A stretch of DNA of 51,155 nt from an uncultured Bacteroidales bacterium. Its GTDB lineage: Bacteria; Bacteroidota; Bacteroidia; Bacteroidales; Paludibacteraceae. A program made the position numbers and the translations under genes. The stretch lies in the NCBI GenBank assembly GCA_902798385.1, contig CADBWK010000014.1, positions 1 through 51,155 on the forward strand, read 5' to 3'. Of this stretch, positions 10,098 through 18,669 are shown one piece after another. The notes below the pieces were generated by a model. It was not told the DNA's origin. It saw only the letters and a list, made by a program, of their open reading frames with translations, and did not search any database. Each line of letters begins with the position of its first letter. Within the stretch, counting starts at the first letter, position 1.

Positions 10098-13000
10098 ATG
10101 AAAGAGAACATTTTCATTAAGCGAAGTGTGATGGCTATCTCGATAGCGTTGGTCATCATGCTCGTCGGATATATCAGCCTCAACACCTTGCCTGTTGAGC
10201 AGTATCCGGATATAGCACCTCCGACGGTAACGGTAACAGCCAACTATGCCGGTGCGGACGCCAATACCTGTATGAGTTCGGTGGTTCGTCCGCTCGAAGA
10301 GCAGATCAACGGCGTGCAGGACATGACGTACATGACCGCGAGTGCTACCTCGACGGGTGATATCACGATCACCGTCTATTTCAAGCAAGGCACTAACCCC
10401 GACATGGCGACGGTCAATGTACAGAACCGTGTGACGCAGGCGCAATCCTTGTTGCCGAGCGATGTGCTGCAGACGGGTGTGACGGTGAACAAACGTCAGA
10501 ATAACATCCTGCAGATCACGGGTCTCAAATCGACCGACGGTAAGTACGACGAGGACTTTATCTCGAACTATATCGATATCAACATCAAACCGCGCGTGCT
10601 GCGTGTGACGGGTGTTGGCGAGGTGAATAACTTAGGTAACACCTATGCGCTGCGTGTATGGTTGCAACCGGACGTGATGGCGCAGTATGGTTTGACGCCG
10701 GAAGATATATCGAGTGCTATCAGCGCGCAGAGTTTCGTGACCTCTACCGGTACACTCGGTCAGCAGTCCGAGAACGCGTATCAGTACCCGATGGAGTACA
10801 AGGGTACGCTCAAGAGTATCGAGGAGTTTGAGAATATCGTGCTTCGTACGCAGGATAACGGCAACGTGCTCTATTTGCGCGATGTAGCGACGGTAGAGAT
10901 CGGCGCCAAGAGTTATACCATGACTTCGCTCATGGACGGTAAGCCCGGTGTGTTCTTTATGGTCTTCCAGTCGCCGGGCGCGAACGCTACGCTGGTGAAC
11001 GAGAGTCTGGATGAGTTGTACGCACAGATCAAACCGACGCTGCCGGCAGGTCTTGAGTTCGTGACCCTGCAGACCAGTAATGACTTCCTCTTCGCTGCTA
11101 TTCACAACGTGGTTGAGACGCTTATCATCGCGATCCTGCTCGTCATCATCGTGGTGTATTTCTTCTTGCAGAACTGGAAAGCGACCTTGATCCCGTCTAT
11201 CTCTATCATCGTATCCTTGCTCGGTACGTTCGCGATCGTGCAGGTAGCAGGCTTCTCCCTCAATATCATCACGCTCTTCGGATTAGTGCTCGCCATCGGT
11301 ACCGTCGTCGATGATGCCATCGTCGTCGTCGAGGCCGTGATGGCAAAACTCGAAACGGGTAAGATGAAGGGTTCGCCCAAAGACAAGGCTACGCAAGCTA
11401 CCCGCGAGGCCTTGAGCGAAGTGTCTACAGCCGTTATCTCGTGTACGCTCGTGTTCATGGCGGTGTTTATCCCTGTGACTTTCATGAGCGGTACGTCGGG
11501 AACGTTCTTCACGCAGTTCGGTGTAACGCTGGCGGGTGCCGTAGGTCTGTCCTGCGTCTGCGCACTCGTGCTCTGTCCTGCCCTCTGCGCGATCCTCATG
11601 CGACCCGATGATGAGTCGAAAGAGAATGGCAAGAAATGGAAAGGTATCGACTACTATACCAAGATTGCATACGAGGCAAGTTACAATGCGATCCTCGGCA
11701 AATATCAGGGAGCCGTGCAGAAATATCTGAAACGTCCTGCCGTGTCTTTCGCTTTGTTAGCGGTCGCTGCCGTGCTGTTCGTGCTCTTTATGAAGATCCT
11801 GCCTTCGGGACTCGTTCCGCAGGAAGACCAAGGTGTTATCCTCTGTGAGGTCCGTATGCCGGAAGGCTCCACGCTTCATGAGAACGCCGAGATCATGAAA
11901 AAAGTAGAAGAGAAAGTGCAAGCGATACCGGAAATGGAGAGTTACGCGATCTGTAGCGGTTACGGATTTATCTCGAACGCCGGATCGAGTTACGCTTCGC
12001 TCATCATTCGTCTCAAGAACTGGGACGACCGTAAGGGTAACGAGCACTATATCGACAATGTGATGTATCGTTTCTACTTTGATTGCATGTCGATTAAGAA
12101 TGCGCAAGTGCTGCCGTTCCAGATGCCGCAGATTCCTGGATACGGTACCTCCAATGCAATCGATCTGCAAGTGCAGGATCGAAGCGACGGAGACTTCTCT
12201 GATTTCGGAAACAAGACCAATGCGCTGATGGTGAAACTCATGGAGCGGCCGGAGATCGCGAGCGCGATGTCCACCTTCTCGGAGCGTTTCCCGAAATTCA
12301 AAGTGCATGTAGATCCTGTACAATGCGAACGCGCGGGTACGACCGCCAAGGCAGTGCTCAATACCCTCGGCGCGTACTGTAGCGGTTCGTACGTAGGTAA
12401 CTTCAACCAGTTCAGTAAGGTCTATCAACTATGGATAAGCGCTTCGCCGGAGTATCGACTCGATCCGTCGTCGCTGAACAATATGTACATCAAAGTGGCG
12501 AACAACAAGATGGCGCCGCTGTCGCAGTTTGTGACGCTCGAAGAGATTGTCGGTTCGTCTTCACAAAACCACTTCAACCTCTTCCAGTCTATCTCTTGCT
12601 CTGTAACACCTGCGAACGGCTACTCGGAGGCGCAGGCACAACAGGCGATCGACGAGGTGTTCAAAGAGAACATGCCGACCTATTGCTCGTACGAGTACGG
12701 TTCGATGTCGCGCGAGGTGGCATCCAGCGCGAAGGACAACACGACGCTGATCATCTATCTCATATGCGTTGTGCTGATCTACCTCATCCTCGGTTCGCTC
12801 TATAACTCCTGGCTCACGCCGTTTGCAGTCCTCCTGTCCGTTCCGTTCGGACTCATGGGCTCGTTCCTCTTCTCATGGATAGGAAACAAAATGGGCTATC
12901 CGGGTATGGAGAACAACGTTTATCTGCAGACCGGTGTCATCATGCTGATCGGTTTGCTCGCGAAGACGGCGATCCTGATTACCGAGTTCGCGTCCGAGCG

Positions 13001-13292
13001 TCGCAAGCAAGGTCTGTCGATCTCCGAAGCGGCTTTCGAGGCATGTAAAGAACGTCTGCGTCCGATCTTGATGACCGTCATCACGATGATCGCCGGAATG
13101 ATCCCGTTGATCATAGAGGGTGGTGCGGGTGCAAACGGTAACCGTGCGCTGGCACTTGGTGTCGTAGGCGGTATGTCGGTCGGAACAATCGCTCTGCTGT
13201 TCATCACCCCGGCCTTCTTCATCATCTTCCAGACGCTCGAAGAAAAAATCAACGGATCACCTGTTAAAGAAGAAAAGGAGGAAGCAAAATGA
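10098..13292 (+). CDS. RND multidrug efflux pump, inner-membrane permease (HAE1/AcrB family)
   Basis: Proton-driven trimeric exporter of the hydrophobe/amphiphile efflux family. At 1064 residues it has the usual length. The proton-relay acids are present as the DDAIVVVE motif in TM4 (Asp405-Asp406), and the relay Lys of TM10 lies in LLAKTAILITEFA (Lys956). The N-terminus (KRSVMAISIALVIMLVGYISL, then LPVEQYPDIAPP) is classical for the family. Its last codons overlap the start of the channel gene by 4 bp (ATGA), indicating translational coupling. Confidence 0.96.
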   Translation: MKENIFIKRSVMAISIALVIMLVGYISLNTLPVEQYPDIAPPTVTVTANYAGADANTCMSSVVRPLEEQINGVQDMTYMTASATSTGDITITVYFKQGTNPDMATVNVQNRVTQAQSLLPSDVLQTGVTVNKRQNNILQITGLKSTDGKYDEDFISNYIDINIKPRVLRVTGVGEVNNLGNTYALRVWLQPDVMAQYGLTPEDISSAISAQSFVTSTGTLGQQSENAYQYPMEYKGTLKSIEEFENIVLRTQDNGNVLYLRDVATVEIGAKSYTMTSLMDGKPGVFFMVFQSPGANATLVNESLDELYAQIKPTLPAGLEFVTLQTSNDFLFAAIHNVVETLIIAILLVIIVVYFFLQNWKATLIPSISIIVSLLGTFAIVQVAGFSLNIITLFGLVLAIGTVVDDAIVVVEAVMAKLETGKMKGSPKDKATQATREALSEVSTAVISCTLVFMAVFIPVTFMSGTSGTFFTQFGVTLAGAVGLSCVCALVLCPALCAILMRPDDESKENGKKWKGIDYYTKIAYEASYNAILGKYQGAVQKYLKRPAVSFALLAVAAVLFVLFMKILPSGLVPQEDQGVILCEVRMPEGSTLHENAEIMKKVEEKVQAIPEMESYAICSGYGFISNAGSSYASLIIRLKNWDDRKGNEHYIDNVMYRFYFDCMSIKNAQVLPFQMPQIPGYGTSNAIDLQVQDRSDGDFSDFGNKTNALMVKLMERPEIASAMSTFSERFPKFKVHVDPVQCERAGTTAKAVLNTLGAYCSGSYVGNFNQFSKVYQLWISASPEYRLDPSSLNNMYIKVANNKMAPLSQFVTLEEIVGSSSQNHFNLFQSISCSVTPANGYSEAQAQQAIDEVFKENMPTYCSYEYGSMSREVASSAKDNTTLIIYLICVVLIYLILGSLYNSWLTPFAVLLSVPFGLMGSFLFSWIGNKMGYPGMENNVYLQTGVIMLIGLLAKTAILITEFASERRKQGLSISEAAFEACKERLRPILMTVITMIAGMIPLIIEGGAGANGNRALALGVVGGMSVGTIALLFITPAFFIIFQTLEEKINGSPVKEEKEEAK

Positions 13293-14671
13293 AAAAGATT
13301 CTAACGATAATTCTCGCAGGTGTGGTTTTATCCTCCTGTGGCGTATATAAGAAATATCAGTCACAGAGCGATGCTCCGTCCGACCTGTTCGGTAGCGGGG
13401 ACTCAATCGCTCAAGTGGCGTTGAACGAATCCTCTATCGCTTCGGTTTCGTGGCGGGAGTTCTTCTCCGATCCGCTCTTGCAGCAACTCATCGACTCGGC
13501 CCTTGCCCGTAACACGGATATGTTGGCGGCTAAGTCGGCTGTGCTCCAAGCACAGGCTTCGCTCAAAGCAGCCAAACTGGCATACCTGCCTTCGCTCAGT
13601 CTGAATCCGCAAGGCAATCTGAACTGGTCCAAGTTCGGTTCTGCCGGTAGCGGAACGGGTATGAATTATTCCTATAACATCCCGCTTCAACTCGATTGGA
13701 ACATCGGTATATCGGGTTCGGTGACAGTGAACAAGCGCAAAGCGCAAGCCGTGTTGGAGCAAGCCAGAGCGGCTCGTGAGGCTACGCAAGCGAACCTCAT
13801 CGCTACCGTCGCACAGTATTATTTCCAATTGCTGATGCTCGACAAAGAACTCAACATCCTCATCGAGACCGATAGCCTCTGGAACGAGTCCTTGGAGACC
13901 GAGCGCGCCCTCTGGGAGAACGGACAGGCATATTCCACCGCTGTTAACCAGATGGAGAGTTCCTGTATGGACGTGAAGAGCCAGATCTTCACTACGCGCC
14001 GCAGTATTCTGTCCGCAGAGAACGAACTCTGTAAGTTGCTTCGTATGACCCCGCGTTCGATTGCCCGTACGGCATGGGGCGATTACCAGCTGCCGGAACG
14101 TTTCGGAACGGGTGTGCCCGCTACGCTGCTGGAGAACCGTCCGGACATCAAGGTGGCTGACCAGATCCTGGCGGAAGCGTTTTATAACACTGCTGCTGCC
14201 CGTGCGCAGTTCTATCCTTCGTTCAACCTGACCGGTTTGCTCGGATGGGTAGGGGAGAACGGTGCCGATCCGGGTGCGCTGCTGATGAAAATAGCAGCCT
14301 CTATCATGCAACCGGTCTTCGCGCAAGGTAAGCTGATCGCGCAATTGAAGATCGCCAAACTCAATCAAGAAGATAAGCTGATGGATTATATCCAGACCGT
14401 TATCAAGGCCGGCAATCAGGTGAACGAGGCATTGGCAGACTGCCAGGTAGCCAAGGACAAAGATGGACTGTACAAGCGCCAAGTGGAGGTGCTTCACGAC
14501 GCTTATACCGGTACCCACGAACTGATGAACGCCGGTAAGGCTACGTACATCGAGGTGCTCAAAGCACAGGAGTCATTACTCTCCGCTCAACTAAGCGAGG
14601 CAGAGAACCTGTACAACGGTGCACAAGCACTAATCGGTCTGTACATCGCCTTAGGCGGCGCAACGAAATGA
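13289..14671 (+). CDS. TolC/NodT-family outer-membrane efflux lipoprotein
   Basis: Outer-membrane channel of the tripartite pump. The 460-residue protein has a lipoprotein signal (VVLSSC, Cys17) as in OprM/NodT. It shows the duplicated long-helix pattern of TolC proteins, including the family motif ENRPDIKVAD at about residue 285 and AARAQFYPSFNLTG. It overlaps the pump gene by 4 bp. Only 10 bp separate its stop from the convergent CotH gene and no hairpin terminator is visible there, so readthrough antisense transcripts are possible. Confidence 0.94.
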   Translation: MKKILTIILAGVVLSSCGVYKKYQSQSDAPSDLFGSGDSIAQVALNESSIASVSWREFFSDPLLQQLIDSALARNTDMLAAKSAVLQAQASLKAAKLAYLPSLSLNPQGNLNWSKFGSAGSGTGMNYSYNIPLQLDWNIGISGSVTVNKRKAQAVLEQARAAREATQANLIATVAQYYFQLLMLDKELNILIETDSLWNESLETERALWENGQAYSTAVNQMESSCMDVKSQIFTTRRSILSAENELCKLLRMTPRSIARTAWGDYQLPERFGTGVPATLLENRPDIKVADQILAEAFYNTAAARAQFYPSFNLTGLLGWVGENGADPGALLMKIAASIMQPVFAQGKLIAQLKIAKLNQEDKLMDYIQTVIKAGNQVNEALADCQVAKDKDGLYKRQVEVLHDAYTGTHELMNAGKATYIEVLKAQESLLSAQLSEAENLYNGAQALIGLYIALGGATK

Positions 14672-14681
14672 TAAAAGAGGA

Positions 14682-16040
14682 CTAGCGGACGGTTTGACCG
14701 AGCAGGTTATATACTCGTCCGTCACACTCGATCAACAGGTGACCATCGCGTAGGATCTTATGTCCGCGCGATGGTTCTTCTTGGGTGCTCTCGATATCCC
14801 ACGTGTTCGGTTCAGTTCCCTCATTCCACTGCGAATACAGCCAATTGATACGCCAATCGTAGCGGCGGAAGAAGCGGTCACGGACGTCGGAAAAATTGCT
14901 GTTATCGCGGTAGTTCTGCGTGTTTTTCCATACCTCTGCATCCCGTTTGGCAGCCGACTCAATCTGGTCTGCAAACGCGCGAATGGTCGAACGCACCGAG
15001 TCTTTGTGCGCATGGTAGTAGATCCACCAATACTCACGTACTTTCTGCTGAAACTCCGGCCAGGTAGCCAGTTGACCGATCCAATACTGCGCAAAAACGG
15101 GGGTATCGTATATCCAAGTCTCCTGATGACGGTCATAGGCATTGCCAAAATCCCAGACCGGACCGAACTTCCATTTGTCGGTCTGACCGTTGCGGTCGCG
15201 GTCCTTATAGAGGAAACAACTTCCGTGATACGACTCGCAGTCCTCCATGATCTCTTGCACGAGGTAGAACTTAACGGCTTCGTCCAGATCCAAACGGTTC
15301 CATAGATCCGTGGACGACGAACCGTAGATAGCATCATTCAGACCGTAGATTTGGTTCTCCAGATAGGTCCGCTGCGCCGAAGAGAGCACTTCCGGCTCTT
15401 TGAGCGAGACCATGACGTGCTGACCGTTGCCTTCATCGAACTCGATGTTGTTCTCCGACCAATAGTTATCTATCTCGACGAGCCAACCGCCGGTGACCGA
15501 ATCGGTCGCATTGTCAGCCTGCTCGGTGATATGCACACGATTACCGGCGATACGTACGTGCTCCGTGAGGAAATACAGTCCCTGATACTGATTGTTGATG
15601 ACCAACTCTACCGGTCGGATACGGGGCGTCCAGCGCAGTCCTAATGCCTCACTGATGATGAAACCCGCCGGACCCTTCAGAAATCCCAGATAGTCATCCG
15701 CATATGCCAAGAGGCACCAATGGCGGTTGTTGGGCATGCCTAATACGGCTTGTTTAGTGTCGAACTTAATGCGATACGGCTTCTTGTCAAAACCATTCCA
15801 TGTCCAGTTACCGCGACCTTTGAACTGCGCCGGAACGGACGCAAGGGCAGGGTAGCCGGAGTTCTTAGGATCGATACGCAAGGACCCCGTCACATACGTC
15901 TCCTTGCTGTCAATGGCCTGATTATTGGTGGTTGTGATATAGACAATAGGCAAGGTGTTCGTCGGGGTAGCGGCGAAAGAAGGAAGAAGACAGAGTACAA
16001 AAGCCAGAATACAGGCTGAATATGTCAGAAAGCGGTGCAT
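14682..16040 (-). CDS. Secreted CotH-family kinase-like protein
   Basis: CotH proteins are atypical protein kinases first described on bacterial spore coats; in Bacteroidota their targets are mostly unknown. The 452-residue product has a signal peptide of about 23 residues ending in PSFA, the CotH motif FKGRGNWTW, then KPYRIKFDTKQ, and the metal-binding stretch FGPVWDFGNAYDR. The C-terminus (from HKILRDG to NLLGQTVR) is a short tail resembling a T9SS sorting domain cut off after its first strands; two other exported proteins in this window share it. It follows the CYTH gene by one base, so the two are probably co-transcribed. Confidence 0.85.
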   Translation of the reverse strand: MHRFLTYSACILAFVLCLLPSFAATPTNTLPIVYITTTNNQAIDSKETYVTGSLRIDPKNSGYPALASVPAQFKGRGNWTWNGFDKKPYRIKFDTKQAVLGMPNNRHWCLLAYADDYLGFLKGPAGFIISEALGLRWTPRIRPVELVINNQYQGLYFLTEHVRIAGNRVHITEQADNATDSVTGGWLVEIDNYWSENNIEFDEGNGQHVMVSLKEPEVLSSAQRTYLENQIYGLNDAIYGSSSTDLWNRLDLDEAVKFYLVQEIMEDCESYHGSCFLYKDRDRNGQTDKWKFGPVWDFGNAYDRHQETWIYDTPVFAQYWIGQLATWPEFQQKVREYWWIYYHAHKDSVRSTIRAFADQIESAAKRDAEVWKNTQNYRDNSNFSDVRDRFFRRYDWRINWLYSQWNEGTEPNTWDIESTQEEPSRGHKILRDGHLLIECDGRVYNLLGQTVR

Positions 16041-16041
16041 A

Positions 16042-16512
16042 TCACATATTGGCGTTATAATACTGCGGTAAACCCGTCACTTCGTCGCCTAACCAATCCG
16101 GATGCTCGAAAGGCTCGTTCTCGTTACCTAACTCCAGCTCGGCGAGTGCTTTACCGGCCATCGTACCGCTATGGAACACATCGACCTCCCAGCAGCGCGT
16201 TTCGCCTTCAAAGACAGGCGCAGGGATGATATAGCGCGTCTTGGAGATAACGCCCGGCAGGCAGAGTTTCATCAGTTCGCGGGCATCGTTCACCTCAATC
16301 TCCCGTTCCCACTCGAACTTAGCCAGTCCTTCACGCAGTTTACCGGACTTAATGGTAAGGAACGCGCGTGCATCGCGTATGCGCACACGAATGGTCTTAC
16401 CGGGCTCCTTGCAAAGATAGCCCTGTACGATCTCATAATGATGCGTCGCTTGCGCCATAAAGGCATCCGACTTCACCAAAAACTTACGCTCAATCTCTGT
16501 GTTTTTAGGCAT
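16042..16512 (-). CDS. CYTH domain triphosphatase / adenylate cyclase-like protein
   Basis: The CYTH (triphosphate tunnel metalloenzyme) fold hydrolyses or cyclises triphosphate substrates such as inorganic triphosphate, ATP or thiamine triphosphate. The 156-residue protein has the defining ExExK motif (EIERK, Glu6, Glu8, Lys10), with further basic and acidic tunnel residues in TIRVRI, FEWEREIEV and AELELGNE. The small single-domain form favours inorganic triphosphatase over cyclase, but substrate cannot be fixed by sequence. A consensus promoter lies 20 bp upstream. It is the first gene of a two-gene unit with the CotH gene. Confidence 0.88.
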   Translation of the reverse strand: MPKNTEIERKFLVKSDAFMAQATHHYEIVQGYLCKEPGKTIRVRIRDARAFLTIKSGKLREGLAKFEWEREIEVNDARELMKLCLPGVISKTRYIIPAPVFEGETRCWEVDVFHSGTMAGKALAELELGNENEPFEHPDWLGDEVTGLPQYYNANM

Positions 16513-16531
16513 AACGAATCTTATTTGGCTG

Positions 16532-16563
16532 CAAAATTACAACTTTTTTACGAAATGAACAAA
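16532..16563 (-). promoter_or_regulatory. Promoter of the CYTH-CotH unit
   Basis: On the minus strand TTTG (16563-16560), 20 bp, TAATTTTG (16539-16532): a perfect match to the Bacteroidota consensus, directed at the CYTH gene start 16512. Confidence 0.85.
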
Positions 16564-16579
16564 AAAAAATGCAAAATTA

Positions 16580-16611
16580 TTTGGTCATATCAAATTTTTG
16601 TTGTACCTTTG
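16580..16611 (+). promoter_or_regulatory. Promoter of tRNA-Ser
   Basis: TTTG (16580-16583), 20 bp, TACCTTTG (16604-16611). It is back to back with the CYTH promoter. The initially transcribed region reads GCACCCGCTTTCGAGA and is shared with the tRNA-Val promoter at 26014. Confidence 0.88.
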
Positions 16612-16636
16612 CACCCGCTTTCGAGATTTAAGCTAC

Positions 16637-16723
<87 letters not shown>

Positions 16724-16724
16724 C

Positions 16725-16752
16725 AAAAGACACTTTCGGGTGTCTTTTTTTT
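16725..16752 (+). terminator. Intrinsic terminator of tRNA-Ser
   Basis: Stem AAAAGACAC (16725-16733) / GTGTCTTTT (16740-16748) closes a TTTCGG loop and runs into a T-tract immediately after the tRNA. Confidence 0.9.
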
Positions 16753-16757
16753 GTTTA

Positions 16758-16798
16758 TAGCCAAATGCTTGGCAACGAAAGACAAAAAAAGAAGGTTG
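16758..16798. repeat. Direct repeat copy 1 (about 40 bp)
   Basis: The 41-bp segment starting TAGCCAAATGCTTGGC and ending GAAGGTTG recurs at 16816-16854 with few differences. Each copy contains the inverted repeat GCCAA-N4-TTGGC followed by an A-rich tract. Confidence 0.85.
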
Positions 16799-16815
16799 CA
16801 CTTCTTTTACTTTTG

Positions 16816-16854
16816 TAGCCAAATACTTGGCAACGAAAGAAAAAAAGAAGGTTG
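16816..16854. repeat. Direct repeat copy 2 (about 40 bp)
   Basis: Second copy of the 16758 repeat (39 bp, starting TAGCCAAATACTTGGC). Its GAAGGTTG end overlaps the terminator hairpin of the candidate minus-strand RNA. Confidence 0.85.
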
Positions 16855-16908
16855 TCTCACGACAACCCAACCTTTTCATTTAACCTTAAATCTAATACCA
16901 TGAAAAAC
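16842..16908 (-). ncRNA. Candidate small RNA or leader transcript downstream of a consensus promoter
   Basis: A perfect minus-strand promoter (16946-16915) predicts a start near 16908. About 40 nt later comes a strong intrinsic terminator: stem GGTTGTC / GACAACC with a GTGA (GNRA) tetraloop at 16867-16850, followed by a T-rich run. The transcript would be about 65 nt and includes GGTATTAGATTTAAGGTTAA. A 14-codon frame (ATG 16901, MVLDLRLNEKVGLS) ends within the hairpin loop, so a leader-peptide reading is possible. The downstream strand is only antisense to the direct repeat and tRNA-Ser, so a stand-alone RNA is the simpler view. I cannot assign it to a named RNA family. Confidence 0.6.
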
Positions 16909-16914
16909 ACGGTG

Positions 16915-16946
16915 CAAAAGTACTGCTTTTTGATCAACTGACCAAA
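16915..16946 (-). promoter_or_regulatory. Promoter of the candidate small RNA
   Basis: On the minus strand TTTG (16946-16943), 20 bp, TACTTTTG (16922-16915). The bases AGCAGTACTTTTGCACC are identical to the tRNA-Val promoter at 26014. Confidence 0.82.
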
Positions 16947-17020
16947 TATTTTTGTAAAAAAGTGTTAAAAATCTAAAAATTGCTAAATTTGGTTGACAAA
17001 ATGGCAGTATATGCAGGTGA

Positions 17021-17581
17021 TCAGTCGCATAATGAGAATAAATCTTCCCTCGGATTGATCAACATGACAGGTACAAGGGCCCGTTGTATGGCCTTTCGCT
17101 CGGGTGGACCGAACAAAATGTCATCTAATCCGTAATCACGGCTGGCAGTAAGAATCAATAAGTCATGCTGAAAATCGCGTTGTCTTTCAGAAGCTTCGCG
17201 TACCAGTCCAAAAGAGTCTTTGCGCGCCATACATACCTCGTAAGAGATGTTTTCGCCTGATTTTTCTGCTACCGCTTTGATGTGCGTCACGATCCGATTG
17301 ACGTTTTGGCGGGCATGCGAACCGTAGTCATTGGCTTGCAGCAAGATGATATGCGCGCCCGTTTTACGTGCCAGATACGTACAAATCTCTGCTTTATATG
17401 TCTCTTCCTCCAACATGGAGACCGGCACTAACAGTCGCCGCAAGGGTTTGATATTCATCGTGTTGGTCACGAACACATACGGACGACGCTCCTCGCGGCT
17501 CTCGTTGAGGTGCTTCTGAATGACACGACCGTTATTGGCGCATTCGATCAGTTTGATATCGTCATTATTCTCCCAGATCAT
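17021..17581 (-). CDS. Universal stress protein (UspA) family
   Basis: The 186-residue cytoplasmic protein matches a single Usp fold: an opening strand RRLLVPVSMLEEETYKAE, a central GAHIILLQAND strand, and a closing VPVMLINP strand. Usp proteins bind ATP or act as dimeric stress factors. The usual G-x2-G-x9-G-S/T nucleotide loop is not evident (sequence here is SRDYGLDDILFGPPERKAIQR), so ATP binding is doubtful. About 45 residues precede the fold. It is the last gene of the cstA-engB-mutS-mltG cluster and overlaps mltG by 17 bp. Confidence 0.75.
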   Translation of the reverse strand: MIWENNDDIKLIECANNGRVIQKHLNESREERRPYVFVTNTMNIKPLRRLLVPVSMLEEETYKAEICTYLARKTGAHIILLQANDYGSHARQNVNRIVTHIKAVAEKSGENISYEVCMARKDSFGLVREASERQRDFQHDLLILTASRDYGLDDILFGPPERKAIQRALVPVMLINPREDLFSLCD

Positions 17582-18668
17582 TCATTATAGGTTCTTGGGG
17601 CGCATTGAGTCGATCCCAGTTAATAGTGTCCATCGTGTGGCGGTACTGACGTGCTGCAGCGGCATGACCGGCATAGGTGGAGGAGAAGATATGTGTGTTG
17701 TTGAGTTCCGGACTGGCGCACATGTACAGGTAGTCTGTCTTAGGCGCATTGAGCACAATATCGATGGTTTCCGGCGCCGGACAACGGATCGGTCCGGGCG
17801 GTAAACCGGGGTGCTTATACGTGTTATACGGTGAATCCACGTTCAGGTGGCTGTACAGAATCCGTTTGAGTTTGAAGTCTCCTACCGCATATTTGATAGT
17901 CGGACAAGCCTGCAACGGCATGTTCTTATGCACGCGATTGAGGTACAACGACGCGATGAGGGGCAATTCGCGTTTGTTATGACTCTCTCCTTCAACGATA
18001 GAGGCCACAATGGCAATCTCAATCGGCGTGAGTCCGATCGAATCGGCTTTCGCACGGCGCTCCTCGTTCCAGAACACGTTATACTCGCGCTGCATGCGGG
18101 CGAAGAGTTGATCGGGGGTGATGTTCCAATAAACCTCGTAGGTGTTGGGGATAAACAGGCATCGACTCGTCTCTTTGTTGAACCCGTACGGTGCCAGATA
18201 GGCATCGTCCTCCAGCAATTGCAGCAGCGTGACGCTGTCCATTTGCAGATGCGTTGTTACCTTACCGGCTAACTCCTCACGGGTACGAATGAAATGATTC
18301 CAGGTGATACGTACGGGCGTTTGTCGGCCGTATTTGAATTTCTCAATCAGTTCGCGGTCACCAATCTGCGCAGGAACGGTGTAATGACCGGGTTCGGGAT
18401 AACGGAAAAGCAGAATACGCATGTGCCAATTGAGATCGGTCTCGGCATCGATGTCGTAGTCCTGACGCAACATACTCATCAACGAGTCAATTGACGTGCC
18501 CTCGTAGATGTTATACACGTGTGCTTCTCCGTCGCGGGACGTGAAGTTAGACACCTCCCAGCGGTAATACTGCTCGGTGACGAACAATAGGATCATGCAG
18601 AAAATCCATCCGGAGATACCTAATGTCCAGCGCAGAATGCGGGTCTTTGTCCATTCGTATTTTGCCAT
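17565..18668 (-). CDS. mltG: Endolytic murein transglycosylase MltG
   Basis: Cleaves nascent glycan strands of peptidoglycan and so sets strand length. The 367-residue product has one N-terminal membrane helix (about residues 13-32), a LysM-like region, and the YceG domain: EIAIVASIVEGES with the catalytic Glu226, RELPLIASLYLNR, LQACPTIKYA, and the hallmark SPYNTYKHPGLPPGPI. It lies one base downstream of mutS and overlaps usp by 17 bp. Confidence 0.95.
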   Translation of the reverse strand: MAKYEWTKTRILRWTLGISGWIFCMILLFVTEQYYRWEVSNFTSRDGEAHVYNIYEGTSIDSLMSMLRQDYDIDAETDLNWHMRILLFRYPEPGHYTVPAQIGDRELIEKFKYGRQTPVRITWNHFIRTREELAGKVTTHLQMDSVTLLQLLEDDAYLAPYGFNKETSRCLFIPNTYEVYWNITPDQLFARMQREYNVFWNEERRAKADSIGLTPIEIAIVASIVEGESHNKRELPLIASLYLNRVHKNMPLQACPTIKYAVGDFKLKRILYSHLNVDSPYNTYKHPGLPPGPIRCPAPETIDIVLNAPKTDYLYMCASPELNNTHIFSSTYAGHAAAARQYRHTMDTINWDRLNAPQEPIMNDLGE

Positions 18669-18669
18669 A

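Noticed and set aside
13403-14518. Open frame of 371 codons antisense to the TolC-family gene
   Set aside because: Composition typical of a shadow frame (His/Arg/Leu rich), no signal peptide or motif, and the plus strand encodes an unmistakable efflux channel.
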